A stretch of DNA of 64,000 bases, taken from Limimaricola sp027213785. Lineage in GTDB: Bacteria > Pseudomonadota > Alphaproteobacteria > Rhodobacterales > Rhodobacteraceae. The stretch covers positions 1 through 64,000 of the forward strand of contig NZ_CP193758.1 of NCBI RefSeq assembly GCF_050847355.1, in the 5' to 3' direction. The translations under genes were made by a program, and so were the position numbers. Below are positions 16,057 through 23,852 of this stretch, in pieces (position 1 is the stretch's first letter; every line of letters starts with the position of its first letter). The notes under the pieces are model-generated. The model made no database searches. It saw only the letters and a list, made by a program, of their open reading frames with translations, and was not told where the DNA came from.

Positions 16057-16752
16057 ATGCCACTCACATTCAATGCCGGTTCCACCGGCTTCGACTGGAA
16101 AGCCGCCCTTGCCGCCCTGCTGGAAGCGCGCGCCGCCAAGTCCGAGACCACGGTTGAGCAGAAAGCTCCCGTCCCCGCCGAAGAGCCCAAGCTTCAAACC
16201 ACCACCACCGAGCCGGCCATCCGCATCGACATTTCCGAAGCGGCGAAAACGGCCAGCGCACCCACTGCCACTGAGACGGCTGTCGCAGCCGTTGCAGCCG
16301 TCGCAGAACCCGCCGCACCGACAGCCCCCGCCGCCGCGTCGCCGGTCGTCGAGAAGGCCGCCGAGGCTACAACTCAGGTAGTCGCGCCTGTCGCGGATGC
16401 CGCGGAAGAGACCGCAAGCGAAGCCGTTGCCGTGACCGAGCAGGTCGTGTCCAAGGTCGCAAGCCTCGCGGGCCTTAACGGTGCGACGGCCGCCGAGAAT
16501 ATCGGTCTCGCCGCCGCGACCAAGCCCGCGGAACCCGAGGTTTCGGACATCGCGGCCGCCCGCGCGGCGGCGATCCGGCTGCAGGAGCTGGACCGCATGC
16601 AAAACCTCGTCTCCTCGATCGGCGCGGCGCCCGAGAGCGACGCGGTCATCACGCCGATCAACCCGCAGAGTGCCGCGCGCGCCGGCGCGGCCTATGGCGC
16701 CAGCGCCGCATCGGCGGCTTCGGCCGGCGAGCGCACCGACATCGCAGCGTGA
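16057..16752 (+). CDS. Alanine/threonine/glutamate-rich disordered protein, unknown function
   Basis: This 231-residue protein is not recognised. The first 20 residues (MPLTFNAGSTGFDWKAALAA) could fold. The region from about 35 to 160 is low-complexity Ala/Val/Thr/Glu/Pro, including AVAAVAAVAEPAAPTAPAAA, and the last 60 residues are Ala-rich with LQELDRMQNLVSSIG. ATG 16057 follows AAGAGG with six bases spacing; an upstream TTG-type extension is not needed. Base use is less G+C-extreme than its neighbours in the N-terminal third. A two-hairpin terminator follows the stop. The sequence CGCACCCTTA is repeated at 15948-15957 and 16036-16045 upstream. Confidence 0.7.
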   Translation: MPLTFNAGSTGFDWKAALAALLEARAAKSETTVEQKAPVPAEEPKLQTTTTEPAIRIDISEAAKTASAPTATETAVAAVAAVAEPAAPTAPAAASPVVEKAAEATTQVVAPVADAAEETASEAVAVTEQVVSKVASLAGLNGATAAENIGLAAATKPAEPEVSDIAAARAAAIRLQELDRMQNLVSSIGAAPESDAVITPINPQSAARAGAAYGASAASAASAGERTDIAA

Positions 16753-16756
16753 CGAA

Positions 16757-16827
16757 AACCGGGCCGGGGCGTGCCGCCCCGACCCGGTTCCCGATGGCCC
16801 GCCGGTCAGGCCCGACCGGCGGGTTTT
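16757..16827 (+). terminator. Double-hairpin Rho-independent terminator
   Basis: Two consecutive hairpins follow the gene ending at 16752. The first pairs 16757-16771 with 16775-16789 (two mismatches). The second pairs CCCGCCGGTC at 16798-16807 with GACCGGCGGG at 16814-16823 around a six-base loop and is followed by TTTT. The T-tract is on the plus strand, so it stops the disordered-protein gene and insulates the convergent aceA. Confidence 0.85.
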
Positions 16828-16828
16828 C

Positions 16829-18457
16829 TCATTCGGCCGCGAACTGGTTCATCGTGTTCGCATGGCCCCCGGCCTTGAGCGCCCGGTCGCCGCCGACCAT
16901 GACCTTGAAGCTGTCGCCCAGATCCGACCCGACCTCGTGCTGGTGCTTGACCGCCGAGATGCCGCGCCGGATCTCCTCGCGCTGCACGGTGGCGACATAG
17001 GCCAGCATCCGGTCCTCGCCGAAATAGCCGCGCGACAGCTCGTCCACCGATTTCGCTGTCAGGTGGAAGGTGGGCAGGGTGATCAGGTTGTGGAACACGC
17101 CCGCCTTGGTCGAGATGTCGTACTGGAACCGCTTGAGCCGTGCATCGGCCTCGCGTCCCAGGTCGGTGTCGTCGAACTCGGCCTTCATCAGCGCGGTGCC
17201 GTCGGGGTAATCGGCCTCGGCGATCTTGCCCTCGGCGATCCAGTCGGCGCGGACCTGCTTGCGCAGGTTCAGGGTCCAGTTGAAGGAGGGCGAGTTGTTG
17301 TAGACCAGCTTGGCCTTCGGCGCCTTCTCGCGGATTTCGGCGACCATCGAGGCGATCTCGGCCACGTTGGGCGTGTCGGTCTCGATCCAGATCAGGTCGG
17401 CGCCGCCGTCGTTGAGCGAGGCCACGCAATCCTCGATGACCCGCGCGCGCCCGGTGCCCTCCTTGAAGCGCACAAGGCCGTTGGGCAGCCGCGCAGGCTT
17501 GGCCCAGCCGCCGTCGCGCCACATCGCGATCTCGCCTTCGGTCGGCTCGCCGTCGATGCTCTCGGTCTCGACCCATTTGAGGTATTCGGCCGCGTGATCG
17601 CCGGGGGCCTGGCTCACGGGGAGCTTCTGGGTCAGCCCCGCGCCGAGGCTGTCGGTACGCGCGACGATCACGCCCTCGGTGACGCCCAGCTCCTCGAAGG
17701 CCATGCGGCAGGCGCGCAGCTTCTCGATGAAATCCTCGCGCGGGACCGTGACCTTGCCGTCCTGGTGGCCGCATTGCTTGGCGTCGGAGACCTGGTTCTC
17801 GATCTGCAGGCAGCAGGCGCCGGCCTTGATCAGCTCCTTGGCGAGCAGGTAGGTCGCGTGCTCGTTGCCGAAGCCCGCATCGATATCGGCGACGATCGGC
17901 ACGACATGGCTCTCGAAGCCGTCGATCGCGGTGACGGCGTCGCGCTCGGCCTGGGCATCGCCGCTCTCGCGCGCCTTGTCGAGCGCACGGAACAGGTCGT
18001 TGAGCTCGACCTCGTCGGCCTGCCTGAGCGAGACGTAGATCTCCTCGATCAGGTCGGCCACGGCGGTCTTCTCGTGCATCGACTGGTCGGGCAGATGACC
18101 CCAGCGGTTGCGCAGCCCCGCGACCATCCAGCCCGAGAGATAGACATAGGCACCCTTGGTGGTGCCGCGCAGCCGCTTGACCGAACGGATCATCTGCTGC
18201 GCGTGGAAACCGGACCAGCAGCCGAGGCTTTGCGTGAAATGCTCGGGGTCGGCATCATAGGCGGCCATGTCGGCGCGCATCACCTTCGCCATGTCGCGGG
18301 CGATGTCGAGATGGGTGTTGTAGGTGTTCTGCATCTGCAGCTGCAGGATGTCGTCGATGCCGATGCCGCCGGGGGCGGCGCCTTCGGGAAAGCGCGCCTG
18401 CAGCGCGGCGCGGCGCTCGGCATAGGTCTTTCGGCTCGGGGGGGTCATATCGGTCAT
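16829..18457 (-). CDS. aceA: Isocitrate lyase
   Basis: Isocitrate lyase splits isocitrate into glyoxylate and succinate, the first step of the glyoxylate bypass. The 542-residue length and the signature DAKQCGHQDGK, with the catalytic cysteine at 229, fit the longer isocitrate lyases of Pseudomonas and alphaproteobacteria, where KQCGH replaces the KKCGH of the E. coli form. The metal/substrate regions VPIVADIDAGFGN, EGVIVARTDS and WIETDTPN are present. It lies 69 bp downstream of a malate-synthase-like gene in the same direction and is probably co-transcribed with it. A divergent ScfR/RamB-type regulator is likely to control both. Confidence 0.96.
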   Translation of the reverse strand: MTDMTPPSRKTYAERRAALQARFPEGAAPGGIGIDDILQLQMQNTYNTHLDIARDMAKVMRADMAAYDADPEHFTQSLGCWSGFHAQQMIRSVKRLRGTTKGAYVYLSGWMVAGLRNRWGHLPDQSMHEKTAVADLIEEIYVSLRQADEVELNDLFRALDKARESGDAQAERDAVTAIDGFESHVVPIVADIDAGFGNEHATYLLAKELIKAGACCLQIENQVSDAKQCGHQDGKVTVPREDFIEKLRACRMAFEELGVTEGVIVARTDSLGAGLTQKLPVSQAPGDHAAEYLKWVETESIDGEPTEGEIAMWRDGGWAKPARLPNGLVRFKEGTGRARVIEDCVASLNDGGADLIWIETDTPNVAEIASMVAEIREKAPKAKLVYNNSPSFNWTLNLRKQVRADWIAEGKIAEADYPDGTALMKAEFDDTDLGREADARLKRFQYDISTKAGVFHNLITLPTFHLTAKSVDELSRGYFGEDRMLAYVATVQREEIRRGISAVKHQHEVGSDLGDSFKVMVGGDRALKAGGHANTMNQFAAE

Positions 18458-18526
18458 ATGGGTGGGTCCTTGGGTGTCGATGGGGGGGGCGGGGGCCCGA
18501 AGCCAGTGCGAGGCCCCCGCGTGATC

Positions 18527-20056
18527 TCAGTCGAGCGTGTCGAGCAGCGGCGCCGCGAGGCGGGCGACGTGGTCGGGTTGCGGGCTGGCGCAGGCGGCCT
18601 CCTGCACGATCCTTGCGGCCGAGGCGTAGCGGCCGCGATGGAAGCTGTGCGGTCCGAGCCACTCAACCAGCGCCACGATCTCCTCGTGGATCAGCTCGGC
18701 CAGCCAGTCGGCGGTCATGCGGCGCGTCTCGCCCGCCTCCATCTCGACGCTGGCGCCATGGGCCAGCCACTGGCCCAGCCTAGCCCGGGCAAGATCGGCC
18801 GAGGCGAGGCCATGCAGGCTTTCCTCGATCCTCACCGGGCCGCGCCCGGCGATCCAGGCGGCGAGCGCCGCGATGGCGACATGGATCGTGCCGCGCAGCC
18901 CGGCCTCGGTGACGTGACCGGCATGGGGCTTCAGCAGCATCTCGGGGCTGATCCGGAAATACTGGCGCGGGCGGCCGATCTGGTGCGGCCCCGGCAGCGC
19001 CCGGGCGATCGCCTCGCGCGCCGCGTCGATCCGGTCCGGCGCGTCGAGCCTGAGCCCGTCGCAGCCCTCGTCGAGCGGACGACGCAGCTGTGCCGGATCG
19101 CTCCCCTCCGGCGCCTCTGCGATGGCATGGGTGCCGCGGCGATGCGCGACCTTGACCATGCGCGCGGCGCAGGTGCCAAGGAAAGCGGCTTCGGGATCGA
19201 GCTTGACCGGCAGCAGCGCGTCGCCATGGGCGCGCATCAGCCGCAGATAGGAGGCGGTGAGCGGCGCGCGGCGCATCGTCAGGCCGAGCGCGCGGCTCTT
19301 CAGCTCCCACAGGATCTCGTCCATCTCGAAACCGGCATTGACGGTCTCGAGCGACACCTCGACGCGGATCGTGCCCGGCGCCAGCCCGGTGCGCTCCTCG
19401 GCGATGGCGATGATCTCGGACCAGAGTCGCGCCTCGCGGTGGCTGTCGATCGCGCCGATCTGCAGATAGGGCCCCATCTCGCGGGCCGAGAGGCTGGCCC
19501 CGAAATGGGTGAGGATCAGCGCCAGATCGAACAGACCGGCCGAGACCGGATGCCCGCCGATCAGCAGCGCCGCCTCGTCGCGATCGAGCGGCCGCGGGCG
19601 GAACAGCATCGGCGTGGGGTCGTCCGGGGTCTCGGCCAGCGCCGCGAAGCCCGCGATCAGGTTGGCGAAGCCGGGCGCGGTGGCCTCGTCGAGATCGACG
19701 AGCAGCGTCGAGGCCCCGGCGGCGCGGGCGGTGGCGAGCCCGCCCGCCTCGGCGGCGGTGGCGAGGCAGAGCCTGCGGTCCCGCAGCGCCTCGGGGGCCG
19801 GGTCGCAGGCCCAGACACCCTTGCGGATGCCGGTGGTCTCCTCGAGGTAATCGGGCAGGCGGCCTTCATCGGCGCGCTCCTGCCGACGGTCGCGGGCGAC
19901 CGAGAGCGCCTGCATCTTGGGATTGAAACGGGTCTGCAATTCGGCGGCAAGCGCCAGCGCGTCATCGGTCAGGACGCGGCCGGCACCCGGCACGTCGCGC
20001 AGCAGGACCGGCTTGGGCGCTGCGGGGGCGGGGACGAGATCGAGTGGCATCTGCAT
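18527..20056 (-). CDS. Malate synthase A-like protein, probably catalytically impaired
   Basis: The 509 residues align along their whole length with malate synthase A. Matching segments include LLVDLDEATAPGFANLIAG (118-136), FRPRPLDRDEA (152-162, Arg retained), GPYLQIGAIDSHREARLW (195-212), RVEVSLETVNAGFEMDEILW (231-250) and WIAGRGPVRIEE. Two catalytic residues are missing. The signature GLNCGRWDYIF is replaced by GLTMRRAPLTASY, putting Pro at 265 where E. coli has the Mg ligand Asp. The NLMEDAATAE motif reads SLHGLASAD, with Gly416 in place of the base Asp447. It precedes aceA and is divergent from the regulator. It may have a new or regulatory role; true malate synthase could be elsewhere in the genome. 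Confidence 0.75.
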   Translation of the reverse strand: MQMPLDLVPAPAAPKPVLLRDVPGAGRVLTDDALALAAELQTRFNPKMQALSVARDRRQERADEGRLPDYLEETTGIRKGVWACDPAPEALRDRRLCLATAAEAGGLATARAAGASTLLVDLDEATAPGFANLIAGFAALAETPDDPTPMLFRPRPLDRDEAALLIGGHPVSAGLFDLALILTHFGASLSAREMGPYLQIGAIDSHREARLWSEIIAIAEERTGLAPGTIRVEVSLETVNAGFEMDEILWELKSRALGLTMRRAPLTASYLRLMRAHGDALLPVKLDPEAAFLGTCAARMVKVAHRRGTHAIAEAPEGSDPAQLRRPLDEGCDGLRLDAPDRIDAAREAIARALPGPHQIGRPRQYFRISPEMLLKPHAGHVTEAGLRGTIHVAIAALAAWIAGRGPVRIEESLHGLASADLARARLGQWLAHGASVEMEAGETRRMTADWLAELIHEEIVALVEWLGPHSFHRGRYASAARIVQEAACASPQPDHVARLAAPLLDTLD

Positions 20057-20208
20057 GACCTTCCTGTTGCCGGCGCCGAAGGGAGGATCGACGCCTCTCT
20101 GTCTGTAAGGTTAGTGTGGTCATCGCGCAGGTGCAGCATAATTTTGTTGCTAACGGGTAATGATGTAATTTATGTAAGCCATATGATTGAAACATTGTTA
20201 GTCATGAA
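20057..20208. promoter_or_regulatory. Divergent promoter/operator region between the glyoxylate genes and their regulator
   Basis: This 152-bp region is much more AT-rich than its surroundings. It holds ATGTAA twice with a 9-bp period (20163-20168 and 20172-20177), and similar TTGNTA-type words near 20145-20153 and 20194-20201. It must contain both promoters and is the natural operator for the ScfR-type regulator. The exact site cannot be fixed by eye. Confidence 0.5.
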
Positions 20209-21645
20209 ATGAGCGACCGCAGCCAGAAACTCCTGATCGGCCCCCGCCTCAAGGCGCTGCGCGTCTCCTTGGGACTGACGCAGTCGCAGATGGCGGGGCG
20301 GCTCGGCGTGTCGTCGAGCTACGTCACCCTGATGGAGGGCAACCAGCGCCCCGCCTCGGCCAAGCTCTTGATGCGGCTGGCCGAGGCCTTCGACATCAAT
20401 GTGAGCGAACTGGCGCCCGAGACTGACGCGCAGCTCGCCGCCGATCTCGGCGCGGCGCTGAAGGACCCGGTGCTCGAAGCCGAGGTGGGCCGGGTCGAGA
20501 TCGAGCAGGCGCTCTCGGCCGCGCCGAACGTCGCCGCGGCGCTGGTGCGGCTGCATGATCGCTACCGGCAGCTGGTGCTGTCGCGCCAGACCGACACCAA
20601 CCCGCTGGCGGATCGCGACAAGGTCGAGGTGCTGGAGGAGGGCAGCCGCGCGGTGCAGGCGGTGCGGGCCTGGCTGTTCGAGCGGCGCAACCATGTCGAC
20701 AGCCTCGACCGCGCCGCCGAGGCCATGGCCGAGGAGATGAAGCTGCACCGCAGCGAGCCGCATACCGCCCTGACCGAGCGGCTGCGCGCGCATGGCGTGC
20801 GGGTCCGCATCCTGCCATCGGACGTCATGGCGGGACGGCTGCGCCAGCACGTGGCGCATCGCGGCGAGCTGCGCCTGTCGGAGCTTCTGGGCCAGCCGAG
20901 CCGACGGTTCCAGATGGCGGTGCTGCTGGCGCGGCTGGAGCGCGGCCAGGAGATCGCCGACGAGATCGCGGATTCGGGGCTGACCGACCCCTCGGCGCTG
21001 GCGCTGGCGCGGGTCAGCCTCGCCAACTACTTCGCCGCCGCGCTCCTGATGCCCTATGGCCGCTTTCTCTCGGCCTGCGAGAGCGCGGGCTACGACGTGG
21101 AACTGCTGTCGCACCGCTTCGGCACCAGCTACGAACAGGTGGCGCATCGGCTGACGACGCTGCAGCGCGAGGGCGCCCGCGGCATCCCGTTCTTCTTCGT
21201 GCGGGTCGATCAGGCGGGCAACATCTCCAAGCGCTTCAGCGCCGGGCGCTTTCCCTTCTCCTCCTTCGGCGGCACCTGCCCCTTGTGGAACATCCACGCC
21301 GCCTTCGAGGCGCCCGACCGGGTGCAGACGCAGGTCATCTCGATGCCCGACGGCGCGCGCTACTTCTCGATCGCGCGCAGCATCACCCGGCATGGCGGCA
21401 CGCTGGGCCAGCCCGCGACCCGGCTGGCCATCGGTCTGGGCTGCGACGTCGCCTATGCGCCGCGCCTCGCCCATGCGCAGGGGCTCGATCTCGACCGGAT
21501 CACGCCCACCGGCATCGGCATCAACTGCTATCTCTGCGAGCGGCCGAACTGCGCCAGCCGGGCCCATGCGCCGGTCAATCGCCGCCTCGAGATCGACGAG
21601 AGCGAGCGCGGCCTCGCGATCTACCGTTTCGAGGGCGAGCGCTGA
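20209..21645 (+). CDS. ScfR/RamB-type XRE-family short-chain acyl-CoA regulator
   Basis: This 478-residue regulator has an N-terminal XRE helix-turn-helix (residues 10-65, LGLTQSQMAGRLGVSSSYVTL), a central IrrE-like metallopeptidase-related region (about 170-300) and a C-terminal ScfR domain. That domain carries conserved cysteines in FGGTCPLWNIH and INCYLCERPNCASRAH, which may bind an acyl-CoA or a metal. Relatives are PccR of Rhodobacter sphaeroides and RamB, which controls isocitrate lyase in Paracoccus denitrificans and Corynebacterium. Divergence from the aceA operon supports the same target. The ATG at 20209 has no strong Shine-Dalgarno. Confidence 0.9.
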   Translation: MSDRSQKLLIGPRLKALRVSLGLTQSQMAGRLGVSSSYVTLMEGNQRPASAKLLMRLAEAFDINVSELAPETDAQLAADLGAALKDPVLEAEVGRVEIEQALSAAPNVAAALVRLHDRYRQLVLSRQTDTNPLADRDKVEVLEEGSRAVQAVRAWLFERRNHVDSLDRAAEAMAEEMKLHRSEPHTALTERLRAHGVRVRILPSDVMAGRLRQHVAHRGELRLSELLGQPSRRFQMAVLLARLERGQEIADEIADSGLTDPSALALARVSLANYFAAALLMPYGRFLSACESAGYDVELLSHRFGTSYEQVAHRLTTLQREGARGIPFFFVRVDQAGNISKRFSAGRFPFSSFGGTCPLWNIHAAFEAPDRVQTQVISMPDGARYFSIARSITRHGGTLGQPATRLAIGLGCDVAYAPRLAHAQGLDLDRITPTGIGINCYLCERPNCASRAHAPVNRRLEIDESERGLAIYRFEGER

Positions 21646-21746
21646 TCCCCTTCACCTCTCTCCAAATGCGCCGGAGGCCCGCGCGGGCCGGGGGCGGAGC
21701 TCCCTCCCTTGCGTCAACCTGACCGCGCCGCTAACGTCCGCTCGAA

Positions 21747-21832
21747 TCCGTTGGGGTGCCCCGCTGGGGGCTGAGAGGCGCGAGCCGACCCATCGAACCT
21801 GATCCGGTTAGCACCGGCGGAGGGAACGGAGA
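21747..21832 (+). promoter_or_regulatory. TPP riboswitch (THI box)
   Basis: The thi-box signature is clear: GGGGTGCC (about 21753-21760), GGCTGAGAGG (about 21768), GAACCTGATCCGGTTAG.ACCGGCG and AGGGAACGGA (to about 21830). This is the thiamine-pyrophosphate aptamer. It lies 67 bp before thiD and governs the whole thi operon. TPP binding should reduce expression. Confidence 0.95.
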
Positions 21833-21872
21833 CGCGACCCGAGGCTTGTCACGCCCGTGGTCCGTCCCGCGT

Positions 21873-21890
21873 CCCCCGTCCGGGGGGGGA
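21873..21890 (+). promoter_or_regulatory. Ribosome-binding-site hairpin, likely riboswitch expression platform
   Basis: CCCCC at 21873-21877 can pair with GGGGG at 21882-21886 around a four-base loop. The right arm is part of the G-rich stretch that ends in the thiD Shine-Dalgarno GGGGGAG. Hiding the ribosome-binding site when TPP is bound would give translational control, the usual mode in proteobacterial TPP riboswitches. There is no T-tract to suggest transcription termination. Confidence 0.6.
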
Positions 21891-21898
21891 GCGAGACG

Positions 21899-22699
21899 AT
21901 GCGCATCAAGACGGCCCTGACCATCGCGGGCTCGGATAGCGGTGGCGGCGCGGGCATCCAGGCCGATCTCAAGAGCTTTGCCGCCTTCGGCGTCTATGGC
22001 GCGTCGGCGATCACCGCGATCACCGCGCAGAACACCCGCGGCGTGTCCGGGGTGATGCCGGTCCGGCCCGAGATGGTCGCGGCGCAGATCGCCGCCGTAC
22101 GCGACGACATCCCGCCCGACGCGATCAAGATCGGCATGCTTGGCCATGCCGGGATCATCGCGGCGGTGGCCGAGGCGCTCGAGGGATATGCCGGTCCGGT
22201 GGTGCTCGACCCGGTGATGATCGCGAAATCGGGCGATGCGCTGCTCGACGACGCGGCGGTCGCGGCGCTGATCGCGCGACTGCTGCCCCGCGCCACGATC
22301 CTGACGCCGAACCTTCCCGAGGCGGCCCGGCTGCTCGGCGCCCCCGTGGCGGCCCGGCCGGAGGAGGTCGTGGCGCAGGGGCGCGCGCTGCTCGATCTCG
22401 GACCCGAGGCGGTGCTGATGAAAGGTGGCCATGCCACGGGCCCCTGCTGCACCGACCGGCTGGTGACCCGGACCGGTCTGCACGAGGTCTCGGGCCCGCG
22501 CATCGACACCCGCAACACCCATGGCACCGGATGCTCGCTCTCCGCCGCGCTGGCGGCGCTGCTGGCGCTCGGCCGCGCGCCCGAGGCGGCGCTGGAACGA
22601 GCGCAGGGCTGGCTCTCGGGCGCGATCCGCGCCGCCGACCGGCTCGGCGTCGGGTCGGGCCACGGCCCGGTGGATCATTTCCACGAGGGCCGGCGATGA
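21899..22699 (+). CDS. thiD: Hydroxymethylpyrimidine/phosphomethylpyrimidine kinase
   Basis: ThiD phosphorylates HMP and HMP-P to HMP-PP, the pyrimidine half of thiamine. The 266 residues show TIAGSDSGGGAGIQADLKSF at the start, GMLGHAGIIAAVAEAL, VVLDPVMIAKSGD, LTPNLPEAARLLG and the C-terminal THGTGCSLSAALAA anion hole. The ATG at 21899 lies eight bases after GGGGGAG and downstream of a TPP riboswitch. The stop overlaps the thiO start (ATGA). It is the first gene of a tightly packed operon. Confidence 0.97.
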   Translation: MRIKTALTIAGSDSGGGAGIQADLKSFAAFGVYGASAITAITAQNTRGVSGVMPVRPEMVAAQIAAVRDDIPPDAIKIGMLGHAGIIAAVAEALEGYAGPVVLDPVMIAKSGDALLDDAAVAALIARLLPRATILTPNLPEAARLLGAPVAARPEEVVAQGRALLDLGPEAVLMKGGHATGPCCTDRLVTRTGLHEVSGPRIDTRNTHGTGCSLSAALAALLALGRAPEAALERAQGWLSGAIRAADRLGVGSGHGPVDHFHEGRR

Positions 22700-23670
22700 C
22701 CCACGAGATCATCGGCGGCGGGGTGATGGGCCTTGCCGTGGCGGCCGAACTCACGGCACGCGGCCGGAAGGTCAGGGTCATCGACCGGCAGGAGGGGGCC
22801 GGACCGCATCATTGCTCTTGGTGGGCGGGCGGCATGCTCGCGCCCGATTGCGAGGGCGAGACGGCGGAGGAACCGGTGGTGCGGCTCGGCCGCGAGGCCG
22901 CCGACTGGTGGCAGGCGCAGGGCGCGCAGGTGACCCGGCGCGGCACGCTGGTGGTGGCGCTGGGGCGCGACCGGGCCGAGCTGGATCGTTTCGCGCGCCG
23001 GGTGCCGGGCCGGTTGCTCGATGCCGAGGCGGTCGCGGCGCTGGAGCCGGATCTCGCCGGGCGTTTCGGGCGCGGCCTGCATGTCGAAACGGAGGCGCAT
23101 CTCGACCCGCGCGCGACCCTGTCCGGGCTGCGGCAGAGGCTGGCCGAGCGTGGCGTCGCCTTCGAAACCGGGGAGGTCCGTGCGACGGGGCCGGCGATCG
23201 ATTGTCGCGGGTTGGCCGCGCGCGACGTGCTGGCGGATCTGCGCGGCGTGCGCGGCGAGATGCTGGTCCTGCGCGCGCCGGAACTGGCGCTGACGCGGCC
23301 CGTCCGGCTGCTGCATCCGCGCTACCCGCTTTACGTGGTGCCGCGCGGCGGCGGCATCTACATGCTCGGCGCTACGCAGATCGAGAGCGCGGGGCGCGGC
23401 CCCGCCACGGTGCGCGCCGCGCTGGAACTGCTCAGCGCCGCCTACGCGCTGCACCCCGCCTTCGCGGAGGCCGAGATACTCGAGATCGGCGCCGATGCGC
23501 GTCCCGCCTTTCCCGACAACCTGCCGCGCATCCGGCGACGCGGCGGGATTATCCATGTCAACGGTCTGTTCCGCCACGGCTTTCTACTCGCGCCCAGCAT
23601 GGCGCGGATGGCGGCGGACTGGATCTGCGACGGCATCAAACCGGAGGTTTGCGATGAAGATCATGGTTAA
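22696..23670 (+). CDS. thiO: Glycine oxidase of thiazole synthesis
   Basis: ThiO is an FAD enzyme that oxidises glycine to iminoacetate (dehydroglycine) for ThiG. The 324-residue protein begins EIIGGGVMGLAVAAEL, the FAD-binding GxGxxG motif. It has HHCSWWAGGMLAPDCEGE near residue 35, YPLYVVPRGGGIYMLGATQIES near 215, and a C-terminal NGLFRHGFLLAPSMARM. Its presence in place of ThiH indicates the aerobic route. The ATG overlaps the thiD stop by four bases, and the last 17 bases overlap thiS. Confidence 0.95.
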   Translation: MTHEIIGGGVMGLAVAAELTARGRKVRVIDRQEGAGPHHCSWWAGGMLAPDCEGETAEEPVVRLGREAADWWQAQGAQVTRRGTLVVALGRDRAELDRFARRVPGRLLDAEAVAALEPDLAGRFGRGLHVETEAHLDPRATLSGLRQRLAERGVAFETGEVRATGPAIDCRGLAARDVLADLRGVRGEMLVLRAPELALTRPVRLLHPRYPLYVVPRGGGIYMLGATQIESAGRGPATVRAALELLSAAYALHPAFAEAEILEIGADARPAFPDNLPRIRRRGGIIHVNGLFRHGFLLAPSMARMAADWICDGIKPEVCDEDHG

Positions 23671-23851
23671 CGGCACGCCGCAGGAGGTGACGGCCACGAC
23701 CCTGGCCGAGGCGCTGGTCGCGCTCGGGCGCGACGGCGAAACGGTGGCGACGGCGCTGAACGAGGAGTTCGTCCCGGCCGGTGCCCGTGCCGCCACGCCG
23801 ATCGCGCCCGGCGACCGGATCGAGATCGTCGCGCCGCGGCAGGGAGGCTGA
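23654..23851 (+). CDS. thiS: Sulfur-carrier protein ThiS
   Basis: ThiS is a 65-residue ubiquitin-like sulfur carrier. It ends with the obligatory Gly-Gly (VAPRQGG) that is adenylated by ThiF and converted to a thiocarboxylate. The core MKIMVNGTPQEV and VATALNEEFVPAG match the family. It begins inside the end of thiO and is followed by thiG after one base, which suggests strict translational coupling. Confidence 0.96.
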   Translation: MKIMVNGTPQEVTATTLAEALVALGRDGETVATALNEEFVPAGARAATPIAPGDRIEIVAPRQGG

Positions 23852-23852
23852 G

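Noticed and set aside
18527..20056. Aldolase/citrate-lyase (DUF6986-type) assignment for the gene beside aceA
   Set aside because: Residue-by-residue comparison with malate synthase A is continuous over more than 300 residues, so a degenerate malate synthase explains the sequence better.
16481..20212. Very long plus-strand open frame (1243 codons) opposite aceA and the malate-synthase-like gene
   Set aside because: It is antisense to two well-supported genes, and its composition (R, P, G, H, A-rich, no domain) is typical of GC-rich shadow frames. It has no ribosome-binding site.
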